This document shows positions 1 to 8,714 of a stretch of 64,000 nucleotides of DNA, piece after piece; positions within the stretch are counted from its first letter, which is position 1, and each line of letters opens with the position of its first letter. Under the pieces are notes generated by a model, which did no database searches, was not told the origin of the DNA, and saw nothing but the letters and a program-made list of their open reading frames with translations. This stretch comes from an uncultured Acidobacteriota bacterium (GTDB lineage Bacteria > Acidobacteriota > Vicinamibacteria > Fen-336): NCBI GenBank assembly GCA_902826455.1, contig CADEEV010000001.1, forward strand, positions 184,955 through 248,954. The letters are read 5' to 3'. The translations under genes and the position numbers were made by a program.

Positions 1-456
1 CCGGGCCGCGAGGTGCGCCTGCGGGCGGCGTACTTCATCACCTGCAACGAGGTGGTGAAGGCGGCCGACGGCAGCGTCGCGGAGCTGCGCTGCACCTACG
101 ACCCCGGGTCCCGTGGCGGGAGCACGCCCGACGGGCGCTCGCCGAAGGCGACGCTCCACTGGGTGTCGGCGGCGCGCGCGTCGACGGGCGAGGTGCGCCT
201 CTACGACCAGCTGTTCGTGCGGCCCGACCCCGGCGCGGAGCGGGACCTCCTCGAGGACCTGAACCCCGCGTCCGAGGAGATCCTGACCGACTGCCGTCTC
301 GAGCCCTCTCTCGCGGAGCTCGCTCCCGGCACGCGCGTGCAGTTCGAGAGGCTCGGCTACTTCTGCGTCGATCGCGACTCGCAGCCCGGGCGGCCCGTCT
401 TCAATCGAACCGTGACGCTTCGCGACACGTGGGCGAAGGTTCAGGCGAAGGCCTAG
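1..456 (+). CDS. glnS: Glutaminyl-tRNA synthetase, C-terminal end (partial)
   Basis: The reading frame is already open at base 1 and ends with TAG at 454-456, so only the last 151 residues are present. They match the C-terminal beta-barrel anticodon-binding domain of GlnRS: a stretch reading ITCNEVVK near the start, then [21 protein letters not shown], then ERLGYFCVD and [13 protein letters not shown] at the end. The full enzyme attaches glutamine to tRNA-Gln in the cytoplasm; the catalytic Rossmann domain lies upstream of the window. The last 28 bases overlap the start of the acyltransferase gene in another frame, which suggests co-transcription. Identification is firm because this domain is strongly conserved. 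Confidence 0.95.
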   Translation, partial: PGREVRLRAAYFITCNEVVKAADGSVAELRCTYDPGSRGGSTPDGRSPKATLHWVSAARASTGEVRLYDQLFVRPDPGAERDLLEDLNPASEEILTDCRLEPSLAELAPGTRVQFERLGYFCVDRDSQPGRPVFNRTVTLRDTWAKVQAKA

Positions 457-2423
457 GGGCCTACCGCCGGGACATCGACGGCCTGCGGGCCGTCGCGGTC
501 CTCGCGGTCGTCGCGTTTCACGTCGGCCTCCCGGGCACGTCGGGCGGCTTCGTGGGCGTCGACGTGTTCTTCGTGATCTCCGGCTTCCTCATCACCGGCC
601 TGCTGGCGAAGGAAGTCGCGCTCACGGGAACGATTGCCCTCGCCGCGTTCTACGCGCGCCGCGTGCGTCGCCTGCTCCCGGCGCTGGCCGTGGTGCTGCT
701 GACGACCCTCGCCCTGGGCGCCCTGGTCCTGTCGCCGCGCGACGCGGCGACCCTGGCGCGCTCGGGCCTCGCGACCGCGGCGTTCGTCTCGAACCTGTTC
801 TTCTCGCGCGCGGCCGGCGACTACTTCGCGGGCGAGACGGGACGCATGCCGCTGCTCCACACCTGGTCCCTCGCGGTCGAGGAGCAGTTCTACATGGTCT
901 GGCCCGCGCTCCTCCTGGGGGTGGCGCTCTCGGTGCGCCGGCGCCCCGGCGCGTTCCGGTCGCGAACGCTCGCGGTCCTGACGCTGGTCGTCGCGGCGTC
1001 GCTCCTCGCTTCCTGGTGGGGCACCGCGCGCGTGCCGCTCGCGGCCTTCTACATGACCCCGTTCCGCGCCTGGGAGTTCGGTCTCGGAGGGCTCCTGGCG
1101 CTGTCGGGATACGTGGCCCGCCGCCGGTGGGAGGGCGAAGCTCTCGGGCTCGCCGGGCTGGCCGCTATCGGGGCCTCGACCGTCGCCTTCGATTCGGAGA
1201 CCCCGTTTCCGGGCCTGGCAGCCCTGGTTCCCGTGCTGGGCACGCTCGCGGTGATCGCCGGCGGCTCGCGCGGGGAAGGACAGGTCTGGCGGGGCCTGGG
1301 TTCGGCCCCGCTCGTCCGCATCGGCCAGCTCTCGTATTCCTGGTACCTGTGGCACTGGCCGCTGCTGACGCTCGGGCGGATCCACGCCCTCGGGGAGCCC
1401 TCGCGTGCTCGCGACCTGGCGCTGGCTCTTCTCGCGCTCGCCCTGGCCGAGCTCACGTACCGGCTCGTGGAGGATCCCGTGCGGCGCCGCAAGCCCTGGC
1501 TGTTCGCGAGCACCCGCGGCTCCCTGGCCATGGGCGCCGCGATCTCCGTGAGCCTCGCGGGCGTCGCCGCGGCCAGCCTCCACCAGGCGCGGTCGAACGT
1601 CGACGACGTGGATGACGCCGCCCCCATCAACCCGGGCTGCAACGGCTTCGTGGCTCGCGACCAGTGCACGCGAGGCGCCTGGGGCGGCTCGCCCGGGCTC
1701 GTGATCTGGGGCGACTCCCACGCGCGCCGTCTCGCCTCCCTCGTCGACGCCTTCGCGACCGAGGGCCGGCTCCCCATGCTGCAGCGCACCCACATCGCCT
1801 GCCCGCCCCTCGAGGGCGTCACGTCGACGGGGCCCAACCGGCGGCCCAACCTGAGCTGCAGCGCCTTCAACCGCTCCGTCCAGGAGGAGATCGCCGGCGA
1901 GGCCCGCCTCCACCGGGTGACGGGCGTCGTGCTCGCCGCGCGCTGGGCGAACTACCTCGACAACCCCGACGACGATCGCACCGAGACGCGCCGCAGTCTC
2001 GTCGCCGGCGGGACCGTCCTCGACCACGCGGGAGCCGTTTCGGCCCTGCGCACGAGCCTGCAGCGGCGCGTCGATGGCCTCTCACGGGCGGGCTTGCGCG
2101 TCCTGATCGTCGCCGACCTGCCGGAGTTCCCGTGGCCCGTTCCCGAGTGCGTGCGCTTGCGCGGCGCGGCCGCCTGCGGTGTGGCGCGCGCCGAGGTCGA
2201 GACGTGGCGTGCGGAGGCCCTCGCGGTCCTGCGCGAGGTCGCGAGCGGGCGCGAGAACGTCCGCCTCTTCGACGCTGTCGAGGCGTTCTGCTCGAGCGAG
2301 CGCTGCGAGAGCGTCATCGGCGGCGAGGTGATGTACGCGGACCGGCACCACCTCACCCATCGCGCCGCGGTCTCGCTGCTGCCGCGAGCGCGGTCCGATC
2401 TGCGCTGGCTCGCCGGACCCTAG
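429..2423 (+). CDS. Acyltransferase 3 / SGNH-hydrolase fusion (OafA/YrhL type)
   Basis: This 664-residue membrane protein has the usual OafA-type architecture. The first 370 residues or so form the acyltransferase-3 domain, with about ten hydrophobic helices and the typical opening [17 protein letters not shown], plus [16 protein letters not shown] periplasmic SGNH domain follows, with GDSHA (Asp429, Ser430) near its start and the Asp-x-x-His pair (D638, H641) near its end. Such proteins move an acyl group, usually acetyl, from the cytoplasm onto surface polysaccharide, lipopolysaccharide or peptidoglycan. The GTG start at 429 is the only start that keeps the conserved N-terminus; it lies inside glnS. 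The substrate cannot be told from sequence. The gene ends tail-to-tail with the next gene, sharing a CTAG. Confidence 0.9.
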   Translation: MGEGSGEGLGAYRRDIDGLRAVAVLAVVAFHVGLPGTSGGFVGVDVFFVISGFLITGLLAKEVALTGTIALAAFYARRVRRLLPALAVVLLTTLALGALVLSPRDAATLARSGLATAAFVSNLFFSRAAGDYFAGETGRMPLLHTWSLAVEEQFYMVWPALLLGVALSVRRRPGAFRSRTLAVLTLVVAASLLASWWGTARVPLAAFYMTPFRAWEFGLGGLLALSGYVARRRWEGEALGLAGLAAIGASTVAFDSETPFPGLAALVPVLGTLAVIAGGSRGEGQVWRGLGSAPLVRIGQLSYSWYLWHWPLLTLGRIHALGEPSRARDLALALLALALAELTYRLVEDPVRRRKPWLFASTRGSLAMGAAISVSLAGVAAASLHQARSNVDDVDDAAPINPGCNGFVARDQCTRGAWGGSPGLVIWGDSHARRLASLVDAFATEGRLPMLQRTHIACPPLEGVTSTGPNRRPNLSCSAFNRSVQEEIAGEARLHRVTGVVLAARWANYLDNPDDDRTETRRSLVAGGTVLDHAGAVSALRTSLQRRVDGLSRAGLRVLIVADLPEFPWPVPECVRLRGAAACGVARAEVETWRAEALAVLREVASGRENVRLFDAVEAFCSSERCESVIGGEVMYADRHHLTHRAAVSLLPRARSDLRWLAGP

Positions 2424-2785
2424 GCGGAAACCCCGTGGAAGACCTCGGCCGACACCACCCGCCCCGCCGCGTCGAACGTCAGGTTCTCGGAGACCCGCAC
2501 GCTCTTGCCGTTGGCGTTCGACGTGTAGAGGATCGCGAGCTCGCGCCGCTCCGGGTCCCACAAGGTACGGTCGACCGTGAAGTGCAGCGTCGTGAGGCGC
2601 GCGAGGGCCGTGTTCCAGTAGGCGCGCAGCGCCTCCTTGCCATGGACGGTCGGCGTGCCGACCACGGCCAGGGCCGTCGGGCTCGTGAACGCGACGTCGT
2701 CGCGGAAGTGGGTGAGCACGTGTTCCACGTCCCGGCGATTCCAGGCCGCGGCCCAGTCCGCCGCGAACGACGCCGCGTCGAGCAT
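2420..2785 (-). CDS. SnoaL/NTF2-like nuclear transport factor 2 family protein
   Basis: A 121-residue protein with the size and pattern of the NTF2-like alpha+beta cone fold: an N-terminal helix with AAAWNRRDVEHVLTHFRDDVAFTSP, a HGKEALRAYW segment, and beta strands ending in ENLTFDAAGRVVSAEVFHG. Members act as small isomerases, hydrolases or ligand-binding proteins; no catalytic assignment is possible here. It starts with ATG at 2785, 5 bases after the stop of the upstream secreted protein on the same strand, so the two are probably one transcript. Its TAG stop overlaps the acyltransferase stop on the other strand through the palindrome CTAG at 2420-2423. Confidence 0.8.
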   Translation of the reverse strand: MLDAASFAADWAAAWNRRDVEHVLTHFRDDVAFTSPTALAVVGTPTVHGKEALRAYWNTALARLTTLHFTVDRTLWDPERRELAILYTSNANGKSVRVSENLTFDAAGRVVSAEVFHGVSA

Positions 2786-2790
2786 CGCGG

Positions 2791-3651
2791 CTAGTCCCTG
2801 GGGATCGTGAGGGGCTTCTCGAGGCGCAGGGTCAGGATCGTCCCGGCCGGCAGCTCCACGTCGTCGCCCTTGGTTCCCGCGACGGCGCCGCCGCCGCCGA
2901 GCACGACGCCCAGGATCGCCGCGTCCTTGCCACCGAGGATCCCGCCGAGCACGCCGCCCAGGACGGCCCCGATGCCGGCCTTCTTGGCGGTGTCGGAGTT
3001 CTTCGTCTCACCTACGGACGTGACCGTGCCCGAGATGTCGATGCGGGTGCGGTCGAGATACAGCGCGTCGAACTGCAGGTCGATGCGGCCGGCCTGGGAC
3101 GGCCGACGCGCGGGCTCGACGGCCCGAACCACGCCGCGCACGCGCGAGCCCGCCGGGATCGCCACGTTGCCGTCGCTGCGCATGGGCTCGACGACCGAGG
3201 CCTCGAAGCGGTCCTCGACGCGGGCCGTCTTGGAGGAGAGCGCGGTCTCGAGGCGCACGTCGATCTCGGTGCCCTCGCGGACGCGCAGGTCCTGGCCGAC
3301 CCGGCCGAAGGACGCGTCGATGTCCTCGCGCAGGTCGCGGATCGAACGCTGCAGGTCCTGCACCTCGCCCCAGCCGACGCCGGTGCCCGGGTCGCCGGTG
3401 CGCTCGTGCTTGCGCATCTTCACCTTGAGGTAGATCACCTCTTCCCGGATCTCCTCGCCGCGGGCCCGGAAGTCCTCGGCCTTGCGGTCGCCGGTCTCGA
3501 GGGGCGCCAGGTCGGCGTCGAGGTTCGCGAGATCCTCCTGCAGGCGCTGAAGGTCTCGCGGCCGCGCGTCGCCGCTGTCGGCGGCGTGCGCGTTCCCGGA
3601 GACGACGAGGCCCAGCAGCACGGCGAACGTCAGATAGGAAAGTCGTTTCAT
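2791..3651 (-). CDS. Secreted coiled-coil protein with glycine-zipper segment, unknown function
   Basis: No family is recognised with certainty. The 286-residue product starts with a clear signal peptide (MKRLSYLTFAVLLGLVVSG, cleavage near AHA-AD). A charged, probably coiled-coil region follows (about residues 22-115). Next is a beta-rich part with EIDVRLETALSSKTARVEDRFEASV, an AGSRVRGVVRAVEPA segment, then a glycine-zipper stretch (GAVLGGVLGGILGG and a second GVVLGGGGAVAG), and finally PAGTILTLRLEKPL. Two beta segments of the 'ELPAGT.L.LRLE' kind suggest a repeated fold. ATG 3651 was chosen over an in-frame start 18 bases upstream because GAGGG sits at the right distance and it begins the signal peptide. 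It is probably periplasmic or outer-membrane associated. Confidence 0.65.
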   Translation of the reverse strand: MKRLSYLTFAVLLGLVVSGNAHAADSGDARPRDLQRLQEDLANLDADLAPLETGDRKAEDFRARGEEIREEVIYLKVKMRKHERTGDPGTGVGWGEVQDLQRSIRDLREDIDASFGRVGQDLRVREGTEIDVRLETALSSKTARVEDRFEASVVEPMRSDGNVAIPAGSRVRGVVRAVEPARRPSQAGRIDLQFDALYLDRTRIDISGTVTSVGETKNSDTAKKAGIGAVLGGVLGGILGGKDAAILGVVLGGGGAVAGTKGDDVELPAGTILTLRLEKPLTIPRD

Positions 3652-3747
3652 GAAGCCCTCCGCCCCCAATCTAACCCGAGCCCGCCCGTTTCCGTGTGGG
3701 GCCTGCCGCTTGAACGACGGCGGGGAAATCCTGTAGTATTTCGGTAC

Positions 3748-3822
3748 GGCGCTATCGTCTAGGGGTTAGGACGGTTGGTTCTCAGCCATCAAACCGGGGT
3801 TCGAATCCCCGTAGCGCTACCA
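3748..3822 (+). tRNA. tRNA-Glu (anticodon CTC)
   Basis: A cloverleaf can be folded. The acceptor stem pairs 3748-3754 (GGCGCTA) with 3812-3818 (TAGCGCT); its first pair is G-U. The D-arm contains TCTAGGGGTTAGGA. The anticodon loop is TTCTCAG, with CTC as anticodon. The T-arm is CGGGG-TTCGAAT-CCCCG, and the discriminator A is followed by an encoded CCA at 3820-3822. The overall sequence resembles bacterial tRNA-Glu (GTCTAG.GG D-arm). The anticodon stem as I align it has one T-T mismatch, at the second pair. The gene stands alone between a minus-strand gene and the amidohydrolase promoter. Confidence 0.93.
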
Positions 3823-3880
3823 ACTCCCGCCAGCCTGCAACTCTCCGCCTGACAAGAATTTAACGCCTCCCACTCGGGCG

Positions 3881-3945
3881 TTGACTTTGGGACTTGGCCT
3901 CGGCTATAAGAAACCCAAAGCGCAATATTTCGCAACGAAACGCAA
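3881..3945 (+). promoter_or_regulatory. Promoter plus tandem 10-bp operator array upstream of the amidohydrolase
   Basis: TTGACT at 3881-3886 and TATAAG at 3905-3910 are separated by 18 bases, a near-consensus sigma70 promoter in a very GC-rich genome. Directly downstream lie three 8-base half-sites at exact 10-base spacing: AAGCGCAA (3918-3925), TTTCGCAA (3928-3935) and AAACGCAA (3938-3945). A poorer AAACCCAA lies at 3911. Tandem half-sites one helical turn apart covering the transcription start are typical of DeoR-family operators. A deoR gene lies three genes downstream, probably in the same transcript. Related arrays precede the genes starting at 8646 and 35345. Confidence 0.75.
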
Positions 3946-3971
3946 GACACATCTCGTCTCGCGGAGGAATC

Positions 3972-5186
3972 ATGAGCGATTGGAATCGTCGCCGCTGGCT
4001 GCAGAGCCTCGGCCTGGGCGCCCTCGGTGTCGGGAGCGGCGGCTTGCTGCGCGCGGACGACGCGAAGCCGTGCCCGTCGGGCCCCGGCCTGCAGCTCCAG
4101 GACTTCCGGCCGAAGAGCGCGCTGCACGTGAAGCAGACCTTCGTGCCGAAGGCGAAGTTCCCCGTCATCGACGTCCACACGCACCTGAGCTGGACGGCGC
4201 AGAACAAGGGCGGCGTGCCCGTGGGCGAGAAGGTCGCGGCGCAGATCACCGCCAAGGACGCGCTCGTGGTCATGGACCGCAAGAACGTGCGCGCGATGGT
4301 CAACCTCACCGGAGGCACCGGCAAGGGGCTCGAGGAGAACATCGCGGCCTTCGACAAGGCGGCGCCCGGGCGCTTCCTGACCTGCACCGAGCCGTCGTAC
4401 GGCGACTTCCTCGATCCGAAGTACCCGCAGCTCCAGGCCGACGCCATCGAGCACGCGGCGAAGGCCGGCGCCCGCGGCCTCAAGATCCTGAAGGCCCTGG
4501 GCCTGGTGCTGCGCGAGCGCATCTCCGAGGGGCCGCTCGTGAAGGTGGACGACAAGCGCTTCGATCCCATGTGGGAGGCCTGCGCCGCCCACAAGCTGCC
4601 CGTGATGATCCATGTGGCTGATCCCGAAGCGTTCTTCACGCCCATCGACTGCACGAACGAGCGCTGGGACGAGCTCGGACACCATCCCGACTGGTCCTTC
4701 TACGGGAAGGACTACCCGAGCTTCAAGGAGATCATGGAGGCGCGCGACCGGATGTTCGCCCGGCACCCGAAGACCTCGTTCGTCGGCCTCCACGTGGGCC
4801 ACGACGCCGAGAACCTCGAGTTCGTGGGCCAGTCCCTCGACAAGTTCCCGAACATGACCGTCGAGATCGGAGCGCGCATCGGCGAGCTCGGCCGCCAGCC
4901 GCGCACGGCCGGCCGCTTCTTCGACAAGTACCAGGACCGCATCCTGTTCGGCACCGACGCGGTGCCGCCGCCCGACGGCGAGAACTATCCCCAGCAGGTC
5001 TTCAAGGACGAACTCTACGAGATCTACTACCGCTTCCTCGAGACCGAGGACGAGGCCTTCGACTACGCGCCCGCGCCCGTGCCGCCCCAGGGCCGCTGGC
5101 AGATCTACGGCCTGGGCCTGTCCGACGCGATCCTGAAGAAGGTCTACAACGGCAACGCGATGCGCGTGCTGGGCATCAACGCATGA
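3972..5186 (+). CDS. Tat-exported amidohydrolase (amidohydrolase_2 family)
   Basis: A 404-residue TIM-barrel metal hydrolase of the amidohydrolase-related family. It begins with a Tat signal: NRRRWLQSLGLGALG follows MSDW, so it should be exported folded. After the signal, FPVIDVHTHLSW gives the first metal-binding His-x-His motif. MIHVADPEAFFTPID and GLHVGHDAENLEF supply further likely metal-binding histidines, and ILFGTDAVPP gives the catalytic Asp near the C-terminus. Such enzymes hydrolyse or decarboxylate ring or amide substrates, or act as lactonases on sugar acids; the substrate is unknown. The start at 3972 is preceded by GGAGGA. It overlaps the next gene by ATGA, and its promoter carries the tandem operator array. 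Confidence 0.85.
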   Translation: MSDWNRRRWLQSLGLGALGVGSGGLLRADDAKPCPSGPGLQLQDFRPKSALHVKQTFVPKAKFPVIDVHTHLSWTAQNKGGVPVGEKVAAQITAKDALVVMDRKNVRAMVNLTGGTGKGLEENIAAFDKAAPGRFLTCTEPSYGDFLDPKYPQLQADAIEHAAKAGARGLKILKALGLVLRERISEGPLVKVDDKRFDPMWEACAAHKLPVMIHVADPEAFFTPIDCTNERWDELGHHPDWSFYGKDYPSFKEIMEARDRMFARHPKTSFVGLHVGHDAENLEFVGQSLDKFPNMTVEIGARIGELGRQPRTAGRFFDKYQDRILFGTDAVPPPDGENYPQQVFKDELYEIYYRFLETEDEAFDYAPAPVPPQGRWQIYGLGLSDAILKKVYNGNAMRVLGINA

Positions 5187-5881
5187 TCGCCGGCGCGCTG
5201 TTGACCCTGGCCCTTGCCGCGGCCGAGCCCGCGGGCTACGACGTCGCGCGGGCCGGCTCCGATCGCGCGGCGCTCCTCGAGGGAGCCGACGCCACGTGGG
5301 CGAAGGCGAGCCCGATCTCCTGGGGACCGGAGAGGTACACGACGTCTTTCCGCGCGCTGTGGGACGACGCCGGTCTCTACCTGCGCTGGGACGCCACCGA
5401 CCCCGATCCGTGGTGGACCATGACGAAACGCGACGAGTGGCTCTGGCAGCAGGAGGTCGTCGAGATCTTCCTCGACATCGACGGCTCGGGCACGAACTAC
5501 GCCGAGGTCGAGGTCTCCCCGGGCAACGTGATCTGCGACGTGCGCATGGTCACGCCATGGCCCAACAAGCAGATGGACTACGCCTGGAACCTCGACGGCC
5601 TCGAGAGCCGCGTCCACTTCGCGACCGACGCCCAGGGTCAGAAGACGGGCTGGAAGGCCACCGCGTTCCTGCCCTGGAGCGGCTTCAAGTCGCTGCCCTC
5701 GGCCGCGAAGGTGACGCTGCCGCCCAGGGAAGGGCAGTCCTTCCGCTTCAACGTGTTCCGCGTCGAGCGTCCGAACCGGAAGGATCCCGAGAAGGACGCG
5801 GTCGAGGTCGCATGGTCGAAGCCGCCCGTCGAGAGCTTCCACGTGCCGTCGGCGTTCCGGAGCTTCGTCTTCCGCAAGTGA
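5183..5881 (+). CDS. Secreted carbohydrate-binding CBM9-like protein
   Basis: A 232-residue protein with a short hydrophobic leader (MIAGALLTLALAAAEPAG), so probably exported. The rest resembles the CBM9-like/DOMON-related beta-sandwich: ALWDDAGLYLRWDATDPDPWWT, then EVVEIFLDIDGSGTNYAEVEVSPGNVICDVR, GWKATAFLPWSGF and FRFNVFRVERPN. In this family the fold binds sugar ends. The ATG overlaps the amidohydrolase stop (ATGA) and its own stop overlaps the next gene (GTGA), so translation is likely coupled. Together with the exported amidohydrolase this suggests extracytoplasmic handling of a carbohydrate-derived substrate. A purely structural role in ligand capture is also possible. Confidence 0.75.
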   Translation: MIAGALLTLALAAAEPAGYDVARAGSDRAALLEGADATWAKASPISWGPERYTTSFRALWDDAGLYLRWDATDPDPWWTMTKRDEWLWQQEVVEIFLDIDGSGTNYAEVEVSPGNVICDVRMVTPWPNKQMDYAWNLDGLESRVHFATDAQGQKTGWKATAFLPWSGFKSLPSAAKVTLPPREGQSFRFNVFRVERPNRKDPEKDAVEVAWSKPPVESFHVPSAFRSFVFRK

Positions 5882-6747
5882 TCCAACCGGCCACGGGCGG
5901 CGTCGCGCTCCGGGACATGGCCCCGAGGGACGTCCCGTCGGGGCTGCGCCTGTGCCGCCTCGCCCATTGGAACCAGCGGGCCGAGGACTGGCAGGCGTTG
6001 CTCGCGAACGGCTCCTTCCGGCTCGCGATGCGCGGCGACGACTGCATCGGCTCGGGCGGCGCGGTTCACTACGAGCAGCGCCTGGCCTGGATCGCGATGA
6101 TCCTGGTCGACCCGTCCGAGCGGGGCCGCGGCATCGCGACGCGCCTCGTGGCGGACCAGCTGCAGCGCCTGCAGCGCTTCGCCGTCGTGGGCCTCGACGC
6201 GACGCCCCAGGGCGTCGCCGTCTACACCCGCCACGGGTTCACCGATCGCAGCGGCTTCGCGCGCATGGAGCGGCCCGCGGACGCCCCGGCCGTGCGCGAG
6301 TTCCACGATCCCGCGGTCGTGCCGCTCCAGGTGGGGGAGCTGCCGCGTCTGGCCGCCGTCGACCGGTCCGTTTTCGGGGCAGACCGCATGGCCGCCCTGC
6401 GCTGGGCCGCGGAGCAGGCGCCGGAGTACGCGTTCCGGCTCGACGCGGTCGCCTCCGGCGGGGCCCCGAGCTACCTGTTCGGCCGGCACGGCCATCGCAC
6501 CGAGCACCTCGGACCGCTCGTCGCCCCTCACGAGGGCGCCGCGTCGGCCCTCGTGTCCGCGGTGCTGGCCGCGCACCCCGGCCGGGCCTTCACCCTCGAC
6601 GCCCCCGAACGGCCGGCGTGGATCGAGCGGCTCGGCCGCCTCGGCTTCAAGCTGCAGCGGCCCTTCCGCCGCATGATCCTCGGCAACGGCGAGGTACCGG
6701 GGGATCCCGAGCAGGTCTACGCGCTCTTCGGGCCGGAGTTCGGGTGA
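5878..6747 (+). CDS. Tandem GNAT-domain N-acetyltransferase
   Basis: 289 residues with two GNAT-type halves. The first, about residues 10-140, has the acetyl-CoA pyrophosphate-binding signature in VDPSERGRGIATRLV and the strand-turn GLDATPQGVAVYTRHGF. The second half, after residue 150, resembles the C-terminal acetyltransferase-like domain often paired with GNATs (ELPRLAAVDRSVFGADR and AWIERLGRLGFKLQRPFRRM). The GTG start at 5878 overlaps the upstream stop as GTGA; an ATG at 5917 is an alternative. It may acetylate a small amine such as an amino sugar or antibiotic-like compound. Its position between catabolic genes and deoR favours a metabolic substrate, but that is inference. Confidence 0.75.
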   Translation: MIQPATGGVALRDMAPRDVPSGLRLCRLAHWNQRAEDWQALLANGSFRLAMRGDDCIGSGGAVHYEQRLAWIAMILVDPSERGRGIATRLVADQLQRLQRFAVVGLDATPQGVAVYTRHGFTDRSGFARMERPADAPAVREFHDPAVVPLQVGELPRLAAVDRSVFGADRMAALRWAAEQAPEYAFRLDAVASGGAPSYLFGRHGHRTEHLGPLVAPHEGAASALVSAVLAAHPGRAFTLDAPERPAWIERLGRLGFKLQRPFRRMILGNGEVPGDPEQVYALFGPEFG

Positions 6748-6811
6748 AGGCCCGCGTGGGATTGCGCATAAGATGGCCGGCGCCTCACGGGCCGGAGAAG
6801 GAGAGCGGCAC

Positions 6812-7606
6812 ATGACCAGGGCGTCGAAGAAACCGCGACTGCTCGTCGAAGAGCGGCGGCGCCGCATCACGGAGATGCTCGAGGCCCAGGAGCGCGTCAC
6901 GGTCGAGGAGCTGGTCGCCCGCTTCGACGTCTCCGCGGTGACGATCCGCGGCGACCTCGACGCCCTCGCGAAGTCCGGCGCCGTGATCCGTTCCCACGGC
7001 GGGGCCCTGAAGCGCATCGAGGACCCCGAGGACATCCCGATCACGGTGAAGGAGACGCTGCACCACGCCGAGAAAGTGCGCATCGGCCACGCGGCCGCCC
7101 ACATGATCAAGGACGGCGAGACGATCATGCTGGACTCGGGCTCCACGACCATGGAGATCGCGCGCCAGGTCAAGTTCCTCAAGCTGAAGTCCCTGAACGT
7201 GATCACGAACGCGCTCAACGTCGCCATGGAGCTCGCGAGCCTGCCCCACGTGCGGCTCATCATGATCGGCGGGATCCTGCGCCAGATGTCGTACTCGCTG
7301 GCCGGGCCCCACGCCGAGCAGACGCTGCGGGCGCTCTACGCCGACCGGCTGTTCCTGGGCGTCGACGGCCTCGATCCCGAGATCGGCCTGATGACGCCCG
7401 ACGTGCTCGAGGCGCAACTGAACGCCGTGATGATCCAGGTCTCGCGCGAGGTGGTGGTGGTCGCCGACCACACGAAATTCCAGCGCCGCAGTCTGTCGGT
7501 GATCGCACGCATCGACGCCGTGCACAAGGTCATCACGGACTCGGCGGTGGCGCCGGAGATCGTGACGGCGGTGCGCGGCAAGAACGTCGAGGTCGTGCTG
7601 GTCTAG
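6812..7606 (+). CDS. DeoR/GlpR-family transcriptional repressor
   Basis: A 264-residue regulator of the usual DeoR length. The N-terminal winged helix has the family signature ITEMLEAQERVTVEELVARF with recognition helix SAVTIRGDLDAL and the wing RSHGGALKR. The C-terminal sugar-phosphate-sensing domain, which resembles ribose-5-phosphate isomerase, contains IMLDSGSTTMEIARQ, NVITNALNVAMELA, GGILRQMSYSLAGP and VVVADHTKFQRRS. Such proteins usually repress sugar or amino-sugar catabolic genes and release DNA on binding a phosphorylated sugar. ATG 6812 is preceded by GGAGAAGGAGAG. It lies 64 bases behind the GNAT gene and probably belongs to the amidohydrolase transcript. It is the natural candidate to bind the 10-bp arrays near 3918, 8636 and 35371. 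Confidence 0.9.
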   Translation: MTRASKKPRLLVEERRRRITEMLEAQERVTVEELVARFDVSAVTIRGDLDALAKSGAVIRSHGGALKRIEDPEDIPITVKETLHHAEKVRIGHAAAHMIKDGETIMLDSGSTTMEIARQVKFLKLKSLNVITNALNVAMELASLPHVRLIMIGGILRQMSYSLAGPHAEQTLRALYADRLFLGVDGLDPEIGLMTPDVLEAQLNAVMIQVSREVVVVADHTKFQRRSLSVIARIDAVHKVITDSAVAPEIVTAVRGKNVEVVLV

Positions 7607-8646
7607 CGCAGCCAGGCGTCGAGGTTCGCGGCCACGAACGCGTCGTCGCGGAGCTCGGGGTAGGTCGCGTGGACGCGGTCGATCTCGTCCTGCTGGCCCG
7701 GCGACAGGCCTTCCTTCGGGTCCAGGCACCACAGGCCTCGCAGCAGGCCCTGGCGCCGCAGCGCCTCGTGGATGCCTGCGATGCAGCCGTGATAGGCGTT
7801 GCGCGCGTCGAACAATGCCGCGTTCGCGTCGGTGAGCTTCTGGCCGAGCGTCAGCAGCTCGAGAGTGCCGGCGCCTCCCTGGGCACGGCAGCGCTTCACG
7901 GCCTCGAGCATCTCGACCGCCCGGGCCGTCCACGTGGCCCACTGGCCGAGCAGCCCGCCGGAGAAGCCCACGCGCTTCCCGCCGAAGTCGTAGTCCGTCA
8001 GGAGGTCCGCCAGGATCGCGTCGTCGTTGCCGGTGTAGAGCGCCACCTCGTGAGCGCGGCCGCTGTCGGCCAGGGCCCGGGCCACGTCGGCGGTCTTGTA
8101 GCGATCGAAGGGCGCGACCTTGATGCCGACCACGTTCCCGATCTCGAGGAAGCGGCGCCAGAAGCCGTAGTCGAGGAGGCGACCGCCGACGGCCGGCTGG
8201 AGGTAGAAGCCGAGCAGCGGGATCTCGTCCGCGACGCGCGCACAGTGCGCGACGAGCTCGTCGGTGGACGCCGTGCGGAGCGCGCCGAGGCTCAGCAGGC
8301 CCACGTCGTAGCCGAGCTCGCGGGCCAGCACCGCCTCGGAGACGGCCTGCGGCGTGGGGCCGCACACGCCGGCCACCTTCAGCAGGGGCCGTTCCTGGGC
8401 ATCGACGACCTCGGCGGCGAGCGAGAGCACCGGCTTCAGCAGGCCCACTCCCGGGTCGCGGATCTGGAACTGGGTGGTGTGGACGGCCACAGCCACGCCG
8501 CCCGCGCCCGAGGCACAGTAGTAGCGGGTCAGCGCCCGCTGGTGCCGCTCGTCGAGCTTCCGCTCGGCCGTGAGCGCCAAGGGGTGGGCGGGAATCACGA
8601 TGCCGGCCAGCAGCGTGTCCCGCAGGCTTTGCGTCTTGCGTTTCAT
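7603..8646 (-). CDS. Dihydrodipicolinate synthase (DapA)-family lyase/aldolase
   Basis: A 347-residue class I aldolase-type TIM barrel. The start reads LLAGIVIPAHPLALTAERKLD, as in the DapA/NanA superfamily. The likely Schiff-base lysine is K176 in VVGIKVAPFDRYK and the supporting tyrosine is Y148 in LLGFYLQP. The usual GxxGE motif of true DapA is not obvious, and the protein is longer than the roughly 290-residue DapA, so lysine synthesis is unlikely. A keto-sugar-acid aldolase or dehydratase role is more plausible. The start codon lies inside the operator array with no clear ribosome-binding site. Its stop overlaps that of deoR in a CTAG. The epimerase (11912-12952) and GH20 gene nearby suggest one pathway. 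Confidence 0.8.
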   Translation of the reverse strand: MKRKTQSLRDTLLAGIVIPAHPLALTAERKLDERHQRALTRYYCASGAGGVAVAVHTTQFQIRDPGVGLLKPVLSLAAEVVDAQERPLLKVAGVCGPTPQAVSEAVLARELGYDVGLLSLGALRTASTDELVAHCARVADEIPLLGFYLQPAVGGRLLDYGFWRRFLEIGNVVGIKVAPFDRYKTADVARALADSGRAHEVALYTGNDDAILADLLTDYDFGGKRVGFSGGLLGQWATWTARAVEMLEAVKRCRAQGGAGTLELLTLGQKLTDANAALFDARNAYHGCIAGIHEALRRQGLLRGLWCLDPKEGLSPGQQDEIDRVHATYPELRDDAFVAANLDAWLR

Positions 8647-8700
8647 TTCGTTAGTCTTTGGTCTCTTGCGTTTATAGCTGCCGGCCGTTGCCGCTGTCAA
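8636..8700 (-). promoter_or_regulatory. Promoter plus tandem 10-bp operator array upstream of the DapA-like gene
   Basis: Read on the minus strand, TTGACA (8700-8695) and TATAAA (8676-8671) are 18 bases apart. From the -10 box into the start codon run four 8-base blocks at exact 10-base period. On the plus strand they are TTGCGTTT at 8636, TTTCGTTA at 8646, CTTTGGTC at 8656 and TTGCGTTT at 8666. The two outer blocks are identical and are the complement of AAACGCAA found before the amidohydrolase. The array covers the expected transcription and translation start, so bound protein would block both polymerase and initiation. The same stretch is the 5' side of the divergent lipoprotein gene. Confidence 0.75.
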
Positions 8701-8714
8701 CCGAGGGGGTCGTC

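Noticed and set aside
453-2027. Minus-strand open frame opposite the acyltransferase
   Set aside because: Arg/Glu/Gly-rich shadow translation with no start signal; the plus-strand protein has clear OafA and SGNH motifs.
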